A stretch of DNA of 64,000 bases from an uncultured Dehalococcoidia bacterium (GCA_958296445.1 OY282565.1:3087570-3151569), one strand, 5' to 3'; shown: positions 1-8,906, counted from the first letter of the stretch. The notes: generated from the sequence alone by a model not told the origin. A program made the numbers and translations.

Positions 1-72
1 CAGCAACGGCCCAAAAAACGGGTCAGGCGTAGGCGTGTAAAGCGTGTCACGAGGGAAACCGGCAAAGCGCAT
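1..72 (-). CDS. Possible DnaD-like replication protein, N-terminal fragment
   Basis: This is a partial gene running off the left edge. Reading leftwards from an ATG at 72, the frame is open to the window end and begins MRFAGFPRDTLYTPTPDPF. It lies directly downstream of dnaB on the same strand. That N-terminus resembles the start of DnaD-type replication or helicase-loading proteins found beside dnaB in Chloroflexota, but only 24 residues are visible, so the family name is an inference. No strong ribosome binding site is visible; a GTG immediately before the ATG is an alternative start. Confidence 0.4.
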   Translation of the reverse strand, partial: MRFAGFPRDTLYTPTPDPFFGPLL

Positions 73-157
73 CACAATACACCCGAGCTAGAGCGTGTCT
101 GCAAAAAAGAGGAAGTGAAACCCCAAGAACCGCCGCCCCGCGCTCGATACCCCGCGC

Positions 158-1531
158 CTAATACTCCGGCACGCGGGCAAAAGAATCAAAGCGCACCAAA
201 GTATCGCGGAACTCCAGTTGAATGTTGCCCGTAGGGCCGTTGCGGTGCTTGGCAACAATAATGTCCGCCACATTCTTGGGGTAAGGCTGGCCTGGCCGCT
301 GCTGCTCCCACTCCTCTTCGGTGGTATAGACGTCTTCGCGGTGAATAAACATCACCACATCCGCGTCCTGCTCAATGCTGCCACTGTCCCGCAGGTCGGA
401 AAGCTGCGGCCGGTGGCTGGGCCGGTTCTCCACCAGACGGCTCAACTGCGAGCAGGCAATCAAGGCTATATTCAAGTCCCGGGCCATAGCCTTCAGCGAG
501 CGGGAAATTTCGGCGATTTCCTGCACCCGGTTGCCGCTGTAACCCCGCCCCTGCCCCTGCACCAGTTGCAGATAATCCACCACCAGCAGGTCAAGCCCAT
601 GCTCCAGCGACAGCCGCCGCGCCTTGCTCCGCATCTCCACCATTGACTGGTAAGGCGTATCGTCAATAAACACCGGCAAGTCCGATAGCTGGCCGATAGC
701 GTCAATGATGCGCTGCTGTTCGGCGAAAGTCGTCAAATCCAGCCGCAGCCGGTGCGAATCAACTTCAGCCTCCGACGACAAGATACGCATAGCAAGCTGT
801 TCCCGGCTCATCTCCAGACTGAAAATGCCGGCCTTCGAGCCGTTGTGCGCCGCGTTAAGGCAGATATTCAAGGCCAGAGTGCTTTTGCCCAGCGACGGGC
901 GGGCACCCAGAATCACCATATCCGACCGCTGCACACCCCCCAGCAGTTCGTCCAAATCGGCGTAGCCCGACATCACCGGCCCGCCCGTCTCCGGCAGCGG
1001 TTCGCCCACCCCCGCCCGGTCTTGCAGATACTGGTCATATATCTGCCGCAACGGAATAAATCCCCGGTCCTGTCCCGAACCCCGCACGGCAAACAGCAAG
1101 TCCTCGGCCTGCCGGAGCGTAACATCCACGTCATCGGTATCGTTGTACCCCAACGCCGAAATGTGCGCCGCCGCGTCAATAAGCTGCCGCATCGTCGAAG
1201 TGCGGGAAACAACCTGCGCGTAGTCCTCGGAGTGCGCCGACGTAGGAGTAATCGAAACCAGATGGGACAGATAAGCCATCCCCCCCACGGCGTCCAGCTT
1301 TTCCGTGCGGGACAGCTCCCCCGCCAAAGTAAGCTGGTCAATCGCCTCATCCCGCTGAAACAGCGCCTGGGCCGCGGCAAAGCACAACTGGTTGCGCTCG
1401 CGGTAAAAGTCCTTGGGCTGCAATATCGGGGCGACCCTAGCAAAGCAGTCGCCGTCAATCAGCAGCGCCCCGACCACCGCTTCCTCGGCCTCCAGATTAT
1501 GGGGCAGCAACTTTTCCGCGTATATGGTCAC
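158..1531 (-). CDS. dnaB: Replicative DNA helicase DnaB
   Basis: DnaB is the hexameric ATP-dependent helicase that unwinds the chromosome at the fork and recruits primase. The 457-residue protein has the usual length. The N-terminal domain (about 1-105) begins with the family pattern LPHNLEAEEAVVGALL. The RecA-like domain carries Walker A GARPSLGKST at about 209-218, a Walker B region with LLVVDYLQLVQG near 315, and the family-typical LSDLRDSGSIEQDADVV near 380. The start is GTG, two bases after the rplI stop, so translation is probably coupled. No intein or insertion is visible. Confidence 0.97.
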   Translation of the reverse strand: MTIYAEKLLPHNLEAEEAVVGALLIDGDCFARVAPILQPKDFYRERNQLCFAAAQALFQRDEAIDQLTLAGELSRTEKLDAVGGMAYLSHLVSITPTSAHSEDYAQVVSRTSTMRQLIDAAAHISALGYNDTDDVDVTLRQAEDLLFAVRGSGQDRGFIPLRQIYDQYLQDRAGVGEPLPETGGPVMSGYADLDELLGGVQRSDMVILGARPSLGKSTLALNICLNAAHNGSKAGIFSLEMSREQLAMRILSSEAEVDSHRLRLDLTTFAEQQRIIDAIGQLSDLPVFIDDTPYQSMVEMRSKARRLSLEHGLDLLVVDYLQLVQGQGRGYSGNRVQEIAEISRSLKAMARDLNIALIACSQLSRLVENRPSHRPQLSDLRDSGSIEQDADVVMFIHREDVYTTEEEWEQQRPGQPYPKNVADIIVAKHRNGPTGNIQLEFRDTLVRFDSFARVPEY

Positions 1532-1533
1532 GG

Positions 1534-1983
1534 CTACTCTTCAGCCCCGGCGGTCACATGAATCGTCGCCGCGATTTCGCTGGAGAAACGCAGCATGATG
1601 TCATACTCCCCCGGCTCCCGGATCGGTTCGGCCACCTCAATCCAGCGCCGCTCCACCTCCCGCCCGGTCACTTCGGCCAGCGACATAGAGATATGCGTAG
1701 CGGTGATCGCCCCGTAGTAGCGTCCCGTGGGCGTAACCCGGGCCTGCACAGCTATCTCGGTGTTGTCCAGCGCCTCTTTCAGCTCTTCCAGCACCTTGGT
1801 CTCGCGCAGCCGCACATCGTCGCCCGCCTTCTTGATCTTGCCCAGCCGTTTCAGCACCTCCGGCGTAGACATCACGGCCAGACCCTGCGGCAACAGATAG
1901 TTGCGGGCGTACCCGTCCGGCACCCGCCGGACTTCCCCTGCCCTAGCCTTGTTCGGCACATCCTGAGTAAAAACAACTTCCAT
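1534..1983 (-). CDS. rplI: 50S ribosomal protein L9
   Basis: L9 binds 23S rRNA at the base of the L1 stalk. The N-terminal domain matches the family: MEVVFTQDVPNKARAGEVRRV, then the signature DGYARNYLLPQGLAV, a long central helix and a C-terminal domain. At 149 residues the length is normal. I place the start at the ATG at 1983 because homologues begin at this Met; an in-frame ATG nine bases upstream would add only MIS. It is the first gene of an rplI-dnaB unit transcribed leftwards, with a consensus -10 hexamer about 35 bases upstream. Confidence 0.95.
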   Translation of the reverse strand: MEVVFTQDVPNKARAGEVRRVPDGYARNYLLPQGLAVMSTPEVLKRLGKIKKAGDDVRLRETKVLEELKEALDNTEIAVQARVTPTGRYYGAITATHISMSLAEVTGREVERRWIEVAEPIREPGEYDIMLRFSSEIAATIHVTAGAEE

Positions 1984-2018
1984 AGAAATCACATCCGCGG
2001 CATTTAGGAATTTTCCCC

Positions 2019-2024
2019 ATTATA
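2019..2024 (-). promoter_or_regulatory. Candidate -10 element for rplI-dnaB
   Basis: Read on the minus strand these bases are a perfect TATAAT about 35 bases before the rplI ATG. Only a weak -35 (TTTCGC, 17-base spacer) is visible. The assignment is inferred from position and consensus. Confidence 0.5.
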
Positions 2025-2187
2025 CCCCCCCACCAAGCCAGGCGAAAGCGGCTGCTGTCATAAAAAAACCGGAAATGAACCGCCAACAACGCCCCCTCAC
2101 CCCCCGCGCCCCCGTCCCCATCTGCTACAATCAACCAGCCCGCCCAAGAACCCGTCGCCGACACCCACCCCCACCGCGGAGCCAGCT

Positions 2188-2784
2188 ATGACCACCGACA
2201 CCGACTACCGCACCGGAATGCGAATGTCCCTCGACGAATTCCTGTCCCTCGACGAAACCGACGGCAAATGGGAGCTCGACGACGGAATGCTTTACATCAC
2301 GCCCGGCGGTAGCCCCGACCACCAATTCCTGATATTCCAATTCTGCTTTCCCATAGCCCATTACCTAGATAGTTTCGAGCAGCCCCCGGCCCAGTTCTAT
2401 CAAGAAATAACCACCATCCTATCCCGCGAACTGGAACGCGCCCCCGAACCCGATATAGTCATCATCCTCAACCAACGCCAAGACATCGTAGGCTACCGCC
2501 GGATTGAAGCCCCGCCCGACATCATAGTAGAAATCCTCTCCACCGACCGCACCCGCGACCTAGTACGCAAGCGGCGGATATACGCCGAAGCAGGCGTCCG
2601 CGAATACTGGCCCATAGACCCCCGCAACGACACCGTAACCCAACTGGAGCTACAAAACGGCGAATACATCCAGCGGGCCGTTCTAAGCTCCGACGACACC
2701 CTAACCACCCCGCTGCTACCCGGCCTTTCCATCCCCCTAGCCGATATATTCCGCCACCGCCAGCGCCCGCCGCGCGAGGAGTGA
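2188..2784 (+). CDS. Uma2 family (DUF820) endonuclease-like protein
   Basis: This 198-residue protein has the PD-(D/E)XK-like Uma2/DUF820 fold features. N-terminal MSLDEFLSLDE...GKWELDDGML is followed by EPDIVIIL at about 86-93, PPDIIVEILS near 116, and the family-typical RDLVRKRRIYAEAGVREYWPID near 130-150. The family is abundant in Cyanobacteria and Chloroflexota and its physiological role is unresolved. The acidic residues and the Lys/Arg of the core are present, so catalysis is possible. It uses many CTA and GTA codons like its plus-strand neighbours, and ends nine bases before tenA. A TACAAT at 2126-2131 could be its -10. Confidence 0.85.
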   Translation: MTTDTDYRTGMRMSLDEFLSLDETDGKWELDDGMLYITPGGSPDHQFLIFQFCFPIAHYLDSFEQPPAQFYQEITTILSRELERAPEPDIVIILNQRQDIVGYRRIEAPPDIIVEILSTDRTRDLVRKRRIYAEAGVREYWPIDPRNDTVTQLELQNGEYIQRAVLSSDDTLTTPLLPGLSIPLADIFRHRQRPPREE

Positions 2785-2793
2785 AACGCGGTT

Positions 2794-3462
2794 ATGGGAT
2801 TCATCGAAAAAGTCGAGGAACGCTCCCAGCCCATCCGCCAGGCCATCCTGGCGCATCCCTTCGTGCAAGGCATCGGCCGCGGCGACCTAGCCCAAGAGCG
2901 GTTCAAGTTCTACATCGCCCAAGACTACGTCTACCTGATTGACTACGCCCGCGTTCTAGCCCTAGCAACGGCCCGGGCCCCTGAGCTGGACACAATGTCC
3001 TGGTTCGCCGGCCTGCTCGACGAAACCCTGAACACCGAAATGGAGCTGCACCGCGGCTATTGCGCCCAATTCGGCATCAGCCGCGCCGAACTCGAAGCCA
3101 CCCAACCCGCGCCGTCCACCGTGGCCTACACCGGCTACCTCCTGCGGGTGGCGTCGCAAGGCAGCTTCGGCGAGCTGGCCGCCTCCCTTCTACCCTGCCA
3201 GTGGGGCTACTGGGAAATCGGCGACCACCTAGCCCAACAGCCCCCCCCAACCCACGCCCCCCTCTACGCCGAGTGGATAGCAATGTACTCATCCAACGAA
3301 TTCCACAACCTAGCCCTCCACCTCCGGGCCCTAACCAACCACCTAGGCAACGCCGCAAGCCCCGCAGAGCAAACCGCAATGGAGCTGGCCTACACCACCA
3401 GCCTGCGCCTAGAGTACCAATTCTGGGAAATGGCCTGGAACCTAGAGCAATGGCCGGTTTGA
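2794..3462 (+). CDS. tenA: TenA family thiaminase II / aminopyrimidine salvage enzyme
   Basis: TenA enzymes are all-helical and hydrolyse thiamin breakdown products to salvage the HMP pyrimidine. The 222-residue protein has the expected length. Asp44 and Tyr47 lie in FYIAQDYVYL, matching the canonical active-site positions. LLPCQWGYWEIG supplies the catalytic Cys (TenA_C class, not the Cys-less TenA_E class), and a C-terminal Glu lies in RLEYQFWEMAW. It follows the Uma2 gene by nine bases, so the two are probably co-transcribed. No TPP riboswitch is recognisable upstream and no other thiamin gene is in the window. Confidence 0.92.
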   Translation: MGFIEKVEERSQPIRQAILAHPFVQGIGRGDLAQERFKFYIAQDYVYLIDYARVLALATARAPELDTMSWFAGLLDETLNTEMELHRGYCAQFGISRAELEATQPAPSTVAYTGYLLRVASQGSFGELAASLLPCQWGYWEIGDHLAQQPPPTHAPLYAEWIAMYSSNEFHNLALHLRALTNHLGNAASPAEQTAMELAYTTSLRLEYQFWEMAWNLEQWPV

Positions 3463-3531
3463 TTGACCGCAAGCCCGAAATCCGCATATCCTAAACCCGT
3501 CAAACACCCTTGGGCCAACGGGAGAAACCAA

Positions 3532-3702
3532 ATGGTCACTGCCGAGGAACGTGTTAGCCGCCTCAAAGGATCCAGCCAGCATTTAGCCACCAAAGAGGAC
3601 ATAGCCGATCTCCGCGGAGAATTCCGCGCCTTGCGCTGGACAATGAGCGCCATCGGCATCGGCCTAGCAGCCCTTACCCTAATACTGAAGTATCTGGGCT
3701 GA
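3532..3702 (+). CDS. Small coiled-coil protein with C-terminal membrane anchor
   Basis: This 56-residue protein has an ATG at 3532 preceded by GGGAG with good spacing; a longer in-frame upstream extension lacks such a site. Residues 1-32 are charged and helical (TKEDIADLRGEFRALRW) and 36-54 form one hydrophobic segment (SAIGIGLAALTLILKYL). This looks like the small tail-anchored proteins resembling DUF1640 or XhlA, with a short coiled coil in the cytoplasm. No function can be assigned. It lies about 70 bases after tenA and converges on the methyltransferase gene. Confidence 0.6.
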   Translation: MVTAEERVSRLKGSSQHLATKEDIADLRGEFRALRWTMSAIGIGLAALTLILKYLG

Positions 3703-3716
3703 AGCCCCCCATCCAA

Positions 3717-4526
3717 TCACCCCTTAACCGCCCGGAAAATCCAGCACGGCCAAGAAAACAGAAAGTCCCCGTCATCCTCCAGCTCCCCCACCTGAAACGC
3801 ATCCCTCACCTCCGGCCCGGCCCCCTGAAAATCGCGCCGCAGGGCCGCCGCCTCTTCCCCCGCCACCTTCGTCCGCGCCACCCAGTCATTGAACCACAGA
3901 TACACCCTCTCGTTTTCGCTCCCCGCCACCTCAAAACCCCTATCGGCCAGCATCCGGCGAATCACCGAAATTTTGCGGTTCTGAATATGGCTGAAATCGC
4001 GGCGCAGCTCAATATCGTTCATCCACCCCGCAACCGCCTCGTCCTCCGGCGCAACGCTGTCGGCCATCACCAGCGACCCGCCCGCCCGCAGCGTCCGGCG
4101 GGCCTCGTCCAGCGCCGCCCCGAAATCGCGGAAATGATGACCCGCCACCCTACAGGTTATCAAATCCAAACTGCCGTCGGCGAAAGGCAAAGACTCGGCG
4201 GCGTTCTGCGACAGCGACAAATTCCCCAACCCCCGCTCGCCGCCAATCCGCCCCGCCTCCCGCAGCATCGGCCTAGTAATGTCCGTAGCCACCACCCGCT
4301 CCGACACCCCGGCCATAGCAAAGGCGGTGAACCCGGCCCCGGTGCCAATATCCACCGCCCACCCGTAAGGCGTCGAACCCTCCAGAAACCCCGGCGCGGT
4401 AAGCCGCTGCACCGAGTCCAGACTGTCATCCCGGATATGCACCTTGCTCTCCGCATACACCCCGGCCTGCGGCCCAAACATCCGCTGCGCCAAAGTGCCG
4501 CCGCCCGGTTCCTGATTCTGCGTCAT
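3717..4526 (-). CDS. Class I SAM-dependent methyltransferase
   Basis: This 269-residue protein has a Rossmann-like Methyltransf_11 core: motif I AVDIGTGAGFTAFAMA near 68-83, VVATDITRPMLREA (motif II), NAAESLPFADGSLDLITCRVAGHHF (motifs III-IV) and LRAGGSLVMADSV (motif V). Overall it resembles the UbiE/COQ5-like group, so the substrate is a small molecule but unidentified. The start is the ATG at 4526, preceded by GGGGAG six bases upstream. A longer in-frame start lies across the terminator hairpin and is unlikely. It is separated from the NHL gene by that hairpin, so it is probably transcribed on its own. Confidence 0.88.
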   Translation of the reverse strand: MTQNQEPGGGTLAQRMFGPQAGVYAESKVHIRDDSLDSVQRLTAPGFLEGSTPYGWAVDIGTGAGFTAFAMAGVSERVVATDITRPMLREAGRIGGERGLGNLSLSQNAAESLPFADGSLDLITCRVAGHHFRDFGAALDEARRTLRAGGSLVMADSVAPEDEAVAGWMNDIELRRDFSHIQNRKISVIRRMLADRGFEVAGSENERVYLWFNDWVARTKVAGEEAAALRRDFQGAGPEVRDAFQVGELEDDGDFLFSWPCWIFRAVKG

Positions 4527-4557
4527 ACAAACTCCCCTAACATAAATTCCAAACAAA

Positions 4558-4581
4558 GGGGCAGGCATAAAAACCTGCCCC
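4558..4581 (-). terminator. Intrinsic terminator after the NHL-repeat gene
   Basis: Perfect 8-bp arms GGGGCAGG and CCTGCCCC surround an 8-base loop. On the minus strand they are followed by TTTGTTT. This would end transcription of the 4655-5713 gene just before the methyltransferase. Confidence 0.7.
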
Positions 4582-4654
4582 TCCGGTTAGCCGTTGAGAT
4601 GGCGGAAGCGTTCCCCCGCCCTGCCCCTCCCCCGACGGGAAAGGCAACTATGAC

Positions 4655-5713
4655 CTAGACCAGCACCGGCTCGGTGTTCTTCTGGTAAACCTGGAAGCGA
4701 TGCCGGGTAGTGTCCGCGATGATAACCCGCCCGTTGTCGTCCACCTTCACCGCCACCGGAGCCCACAGAACCTTTTCCGGCGTGAAATCGCGGACGCCGT
4801 TGCGCTGGCGAATCATATCGGGGTTGGACTCAATCTTGCCCACGCCCCACTTGGACAGCCCGGCGTCGCCGGTGAACTCGGTAATAAACCGCCCTTCGGG
4901 GGTCATCACCTGCACCCGGTTGTTGAGCCAGTCGGCCACATAAACGTCGCCGTCCTTATCCACCGCCACGCCCGTCGGCCGGTTGAAAAAGCCCACCGGA
5001 CGGTTGACCACCCGGATGCCCCCATGCTCCCGCGCGATGGAAGCGTCCCCGGCGCCCCCCGGCTGCCCAATGCTCTGCATCCACTGCCCGTCGGGAGTGA
5101 AAGACTGGATGCGGTCATTGCGCCAGTCCGCCACAAAAATGTTGCCGTCCTTGTCCAGCCCGATGCCCCAAGGCGTGTTCAGCTCGCCGGGGCCGCTGCC
5201 AAAGCTGCCGAACTGCGAAATATACTGCCCGTCCAGCGTGAACTTCTGCACCCGGTGGTTGCGGCTGTCCACCACATACAGCTCATCATCGCGGATTGCC
5301 AGACCCGCCGGGCGATCCAGCTCGCCATCGCCGGAACCCTGCGTTCCCCAATGGCCGACGTAGTTGCCGTCCTTGTCGAAAATGGTAATCCGGTGCAGAT
5401 ATTCGTCCGACACATACACGTTGGTCTGGCTGTCCAGAGCAATGGACATCGGCCAGATAAACTGGCCGGGCCCCTCGCCATAGCCGCCGAACTCCGTTAT
5501 GTACTCCTCGCCCTCATCGCCCAGAATGAACAGGTTGATGCGGGTGCCGTCGGAGCGGGACTCGTAGGAGCGGTTCACCACGTAAATCGTGTTGTCCGGC
5601 CCGAAAGCGAAATCCATCGGGTTGCGGAACCCCGTGCCTTGAAACTCGGATCGACCGGCCACGAAGCTGTAAGTGAACGTCCGGTCGTTGATGCCGAGAA
5701 ATACGCTTGCCAC
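4655..5713 (-). CDS. NHL-repeat beta-propeller protein
   Basis: This 352-residue protein consists almost entirely of NHL blades. Repeated units follow the pattern P.G(I/L)A.D..(N)(I/V)YV(V/A)D..N.R(V/I)Q.F: FAFGPDNTIYVVNRS, ALDSQTNVYVSDEYLHRI, AIRDDELYVVDSRNHRVQ, GLDKDGNIFVADWRNDRIQ, AVDKDGDVYVADWLNNRVQ and KVDDNGRVIIADTTRHRFQ. That predicts a six-bladed propeller. No signal peptide is present, so it appears cytoplasmic. The start is GTG with AGGAGG seven bases upstream. It is the downstream gene of the minus-strand DUF1800-DUF1501-small protein-NHL series. Such propellers bind ligands or proteins, or act as lyases or lactonases; the activity here is unknown. Confidence 0.85.
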   Translation of the reverse strand: MASVFLGINDRTFTYSFVAGRSEFQGTGFRNPMDFAFGPDNTIYVVNRSYESRSDGTRINLFILGDEGEEYITEFGGYGEGPGQFIWPMSIALDSQTNVYVSDEYLHRITIFDKDGNYVGHWGTQGSGDGELDRPAGLAIRDDELYVVDSRNHRVQKFTLDGQYISQFGSFGSGPGELNTPWGIGLDKDGNIFVADWRNDRIQSFTPDGQWMQSIGQPGGAGDASIAREHGGIRVVNRPVGFFNRPTGVAVDKDGDVYVADWLNNRVQVMTPEGRFITEFTGDAGLSKWGVGKIESNPDMIRQRNGVRDFTPEKVLWAPVAVKVDDNGRVIIADTTRHRFQVYQKNTEPVLV

Positions 5714-5773
5714 GGCTTGCCTCCTTAGTTATTGATTGCCGGAAACCCGCCCGCCAACGCGGGCAAGCTCTGC

Positions 5774-6019
5774 TTACGCCTCGCCGGCGATGTTGGTCAG
5801 GACCCGCTGGGCCACCGAACCCACCAACGTGCTGATGGCGCTCAATACCCACTCCACCAACGCGCTGACCAAGTTGCGGCCAGTGTCCACTACCGAGGTT
5901 ATCACGGTTCTGAGGGCGGCCACCCCGGACCGGATAAGGTCAAGAATGAACCGGAGAATCCCCCGGCCCTCTTCATCAATTCCGGTTCCGTCCTGGGTTG
6001 CTGCGGCTTCTTCAGACAT
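5774..6019 (-). CDS. Small hydrophobic protein of unknown function
   Basis: This 81-residue protein begins at the ATG at 6019 after GAGAGAG. An acidic N-terminus (MSEEAAATQDGTGIDEEG) is followed by a long amphipathic to hydrophobic stretch (about 20-78) rich in Val, Leu, Ser and Thr, without a clean transmembrane span. I do not recognise it. It sits between the NHL and DUF1501 genes on the same strand and may be part of that unit. A longer in-frame start at 6115 would reach into the repeat-containing spacer and lacks a binding site. Confidence 0.5.
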   Translation of the reverse strand: MSEEAAATQDGTGIDEEGRGILRFILDLIRSGVAALRTVITSVVDTGRNLVSALVEWVLSAISTLVGSVAQRVLTNIAGEA

Positions 6020-6142
6020 ATACTGCTCTCTCTTTAATACTGCCGGAACGCAAACAACACCCGCGCCCGCGTTCCGGCGCTTGTCCCTCTTTAGACGCCC
6101 CATCGTCCAAGCCACCGCCCGGTTGACGGCCGCCCGGTAAAC

Positions 6143-6212
6143 GTCTGCCCGATTGTTGACGTCTGCCCGATTGTTGACGCCTACCCGATGTTGACGCCTA
6201 CCCGGTTGTTGC
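6143..6212. repeat. 18-bp tandem repeat, four copies
   Basis: Units of the form GTCTGCCCGATTGTTGAC run head to tail. The first two are identical, the third and fourth are 17-base variants (GCCTACCCGATGTTGAC type). They lie just downstream of the DUF1501 stop. Confidence 0.8.
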
Positions 6213-6215
6213 TAT

Positions 6216-7352
6216 CTAGACGAAGCTGTGCTTCTCCCAAGTGCCGCCCACGATGGGCTTGGAGTCCAGCCCCATCCAGTTCTCCAGCAGCGTCGCGTAG
6301 GTGGAGCGGAAGTCGTTGTTGTGCAACAGGTTCCCGCCGTCTTCCAGATCGCCCGGCTCCAGGGACGGGTACATACCATAGAGGCCGCCCTTCACCTGCT
6401 CGCCGATGACAAAGGCCACCCCGCCCGTGCCGTGGTCGGTGCCAGAGCCGTTGTCCATCGCCCGCCGCCCGAACTCGGAGTACAGCAGCGTCACCACGTT
6501 GTCGCTGATGCCGTGATGCCGCAGGTCGGCCATAAAGGAATCCACGTTCCGCGCCACGTCGTTGAGCAGGTTGGACTGCCCCACCGCCTGGTTGGCGTGA
6601 GTGTCGAAAATGTTGTACGGCGCCGTGGTAAAGAACACCCGCGTCCCCAGCCCGGCGTTATGCACCTGCACCATATCGCGCATATACCCGCCGATGTTGC
6701 CCAGCAGGTACTCTTCCTCGCCCCGGTACATCCCCGGCGCCGTGCCAAGAATGTCCGCGCCCATCATAGCCTCAACCCCGGTGCTGCGGATGAAATCCTC
6801 CACCGCGCCGCGCCCGATGGCCGGGCCGTACATCCGGCCAAACAGGTCGAGAGCCTCGTTCCGCTGTTCTTCCTTCTCCAGCTCGGTAAGCAGCCCGTAG
6901 CTGCTCAGGTCGCCCACCGAAGCGATGGGCACGCCCTCCATAGCCAGCGCCCGGGGCAGACCGCGGCCAAAGTTCACCCCGGTAAGCACGTTTTCCTTGT
7001 TCGGGTCAAGCTCCTTGACCACCCGGCCCAGCCAGCCCTCCACGCCCAGCGTGTCGGGTTCGCAGGTCGCCCAGATGTCCATCGAGCGGAAATGCGACAG
7101 GCTGCCATTGGGGTAGCCGATGCCTTGGATAATCGCCAGCTTTCCCTCGTCCCAATACTTCTTCATCGGAGCCAGAGACGGGTGCAGGCCCAGGGTGTCG
7201 TTCAGCGGGATAATCATTTCTTCGGGAATGCCCAGAGTCGGGCGGTAGTCCCGGTAGCGCGGGTTGCTGTACGGAATGACCGCGTTCATCCCGTCGTTCC
7301 CGCCGGACAGAGATACTACTGCCAGCACCGGGTCCTTGCTGGTGGATACCAT
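6216..7352 (-). CDS. DUF1501 family protein
   Basis: This 378-residue protein has the alkaline-phosphatase-like DUF1501 features: AVVSLSGGNDGMNAVIPY near the N-terminus, LGLHPSLAPMKKYWDEGKLAIIQGIGYPN, SHFRSMDIWATCEPD, and the C-terminal TLLYSEFGRRAMDNGSGTDHGTGG motif with likely metal-binding Glu, Asp and His. The family is sulfatase-related and usually encoded beside DUF1800, as here. Other members carry a Tat signal, which is not visible in this one. The start ATG has GGAGG eight bases upstream. Substrate unknown. Confidence 0.9.
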   Translation of the reverse strand: MVSTSKDPVLAVVSLSGGNDGMNAVIPYSNPRYRDYRPTLGIPEEMIIPLNDTLGLHPSLAPMKKYWDEGKLAIIQGIGYPNGSLSHFRSMDIWATCEPDTLGVEGWLGRVVKELDPNKENVLTGVNFGRGLPRALAMEGVPIASVGDLSSYGLLTELEKEEQRNEALDLFGRMYGPAIGRGAVEDFIRSTGVEAMMGADILGTAPGMYRGEEEYLLGNIGGYMRDMVQVHNAGLGTRVFFTTAPYNIFDTHANQAVGQSNLLNDVARNVDSFMADLRHHGISDNVVTLLYSEFGRRAMDNGSGTDHGTGGVAFVIGEQVKGGLYGMYPSLEPGDLEDGGNLLHNNDFRSTYATLLENWMGLDSKPIVGGTWEKHSFV

Positions 7353-7363
7353 CGTCGAACCTC

Positions 7364-7411
7364 CGGTAGTTTGGTGATTGATTCCCTCGGTAGTTTGGTG
7401 ATTGATTCCCT
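7364..7411. repeat. 24-bp perfect tandem duplication
   Basis: Two identical 24-base units, each starting CGGTAGTTTGGTGATTGATT, lie in the spacer between the DUF1800 and DUF1501 genes, ending close to the DUF1501 ribosome binding site. Confidence 0.85.
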
Positions 7412-7466
7412 TGAAATTCCCTCCCCCTGTCTAGGGGGAGGGCCAGGGTAGGAATTAGAAATGCGG

Positions 7467-8906
7467 TTAGCCGAACTGGAACTCCGAAGTCGTGGCAATC
7501 ATCTGGAAGGTTTCCCCGGCGCGGCGGGAAAAGTCCGCCTGCTCCTCTTCAGTGCCGTGAAGCAGAGCGCCGCCCCGGGACACGTGGCCCACCAGCTCCT
7601 GCCGGGTTTCGTCGGATATGGTCAGCGGCCCCACCAAATCCAGGCAGCCGTCAACCATCTGCTCGGCAGTCAGGCTGTCGCCCTGCGCCATCAGCCGGTT
7701 CACCATCGAGCGCACCCCCGGCAGCTCCGTGTCGCCCAGCACCCGCGAAGCGAAGTTAATCCGGTCAATCAGGCTGCCGCTGTTAATCCACTCGCGGCCC
7801 ATGTGCCAGCCCTCAACCGTCGGCGGGTTCAGCAAGTCCATGCCCATATACTTGGGCTCCATCGCCACAAAAAACAGGCCGGGCTTGGGCTCCGTATGAT
7901 CCTGCGCCATCCGCATGGTTCCGATAACCACGTCCGCCGGGCTCTTCACCTTGGCGTAGCGGATTGCCTCATCCTTGAAAAAGTCGCCGTGGAACAGCAC
8001 CCGCAACATTGCCGTGATTTCGTAGCCGGAATCGAAGTACGCCTTCTCCAACTGCTCAATCGCCGCTAGGTCGCGCGGTTCGGAAAGACGCCAAGACGGA
8101 ACCGGCGGCTCGTCCGCCACAAAGAAATCATACAGCTTGCGGGCCACGAAGCGAGCCGCCGACGGCTGCTTGCAGATGATCTCCACCACGTCATCGCCGT
8201 TCCAGTTGCCCGTTTCCCCCAAAAACGTCTTTTCGCCGTAGTCATGATCCGCCGGGTCGAAACGGAACTCAAACGGAGTCCGCCCATAAGGGAACACCGG
8301 CACCGTCGGCGCCAGATTCCAGCCCGTAAACGCCCGGGCGCAAGCCTTTACGTCGTCCTCGCTGTAGTTGAAATCCCCGTCCTTGCCCACGCCCAGCGAA
8401 AACAGCTCCAGCAGCTCCCGCCCATAGTTTTCGTTCACCGCCGTCTTGTGGCTCTCGATGTTGTCCAGGTAATACAGCATCGCCGGGTCGGTGGACAGCC
8501 ACAGCAGCAGCTCCTTGAAATTGCCCATCCCCTTCTCGCGGAAGGCGTCATACTGCATCGAGGTGGTGCGGGCGTTGTCCACCTTGTTGTCGCCCGCGCA
8601 AAGGATGGTATGCCAGAAAAGCGCCATCTTCTCCTTGAGCTGGTGCTTGTTGTTAATCATCCGGTAGACGATTTCCGTCTGCCCGGTCTCAATCGCCGCC
8701 TTGTCGAAATACGACGGATAGGCCCGATACATCAGGTCTTCCTCAATACCGGGGGCATCCGCGGGATTCAGCAGTTCCTCGACCACGGCATCGTAACCCT
8801 GATGCGCCCTAGCCTCAATCTCATCCCTGCTCGCGCCAAAGCCGGCCCGCCGCAGCAGGTGAGCCATCAAAGCTATCTCTTCCTGGGATACTGCATGATG
8901 CGACAT
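7467..8906 (-). CDS. DUF1800 family protein
   Basis: This 479-residue protein shows the DUF1800 hallmarks: MAHLLRRAGFGASRDEI at about 14-30, LKEKMALFWHTILCAGD, NFKELLLWLSTDPAMLYYLDN, ENYGRELLELFSLGVG and CARAFTGWNL. Towards the C-terminus are AIRYAKVKSPADVVIGTMR and LLNPPTVEGWHMGREWIN. The family is conserved across environmental bacteria as the partner of DUF1501, and its reaction is not established. The start is the ATG at 8906, with AGGAGG eight bases upstream; an ATG four bases before it overlaps that site. It is the first gene of a minus-strand series. Confidence 0.9.
   Translation of the reverse strand: MSHHAVSQEEIALMAHLLRRAGFGASRDEIEARAHQGYDAVVEELLNPADAPGIEEDLMYRAYPSYFDKAAIETGQTEIVYRMINNKHQLKEKMALFWHTILCAGDNKVDNARTTSMQYDAFREKGMGNFKELLLWLSTDPAMLYYLDNIESHKTAVNENYGRELLELFSLGVGKDGDFNYSEDDVKACARAFTGWNLAPTVPVFPYGRTPFEFRFDPADHDYGEKTFLGETGNWNGDDVVEIICKQPSAARFVARKLYDFFVADEPPVPSWRLSEPRDLAAIEQLEKAYFDSGYEITAMLRVLFHGDFFKDEAIRYAKVKSPADVVIGTMRMAQDHTEPKPGLFFVAMEPKYMGMDLLNPPTVEGWHMGREWINSGSLIDRINFASRVLGDTELPGVRSMVNRLMAQGDSLTAEQMVDGCLDLVGPLTISDETRQELVGHVSRGGALLHGTEEEQADFSRRAGETFQMIATTSEFQFG

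Noticed and set aside
2188..3462. Uma2-TenA as a toxin-antitoxin or defence pair
   Set aside because: Both are common single-copy families without known partnership; the short gap is explained by an ordinary operon.
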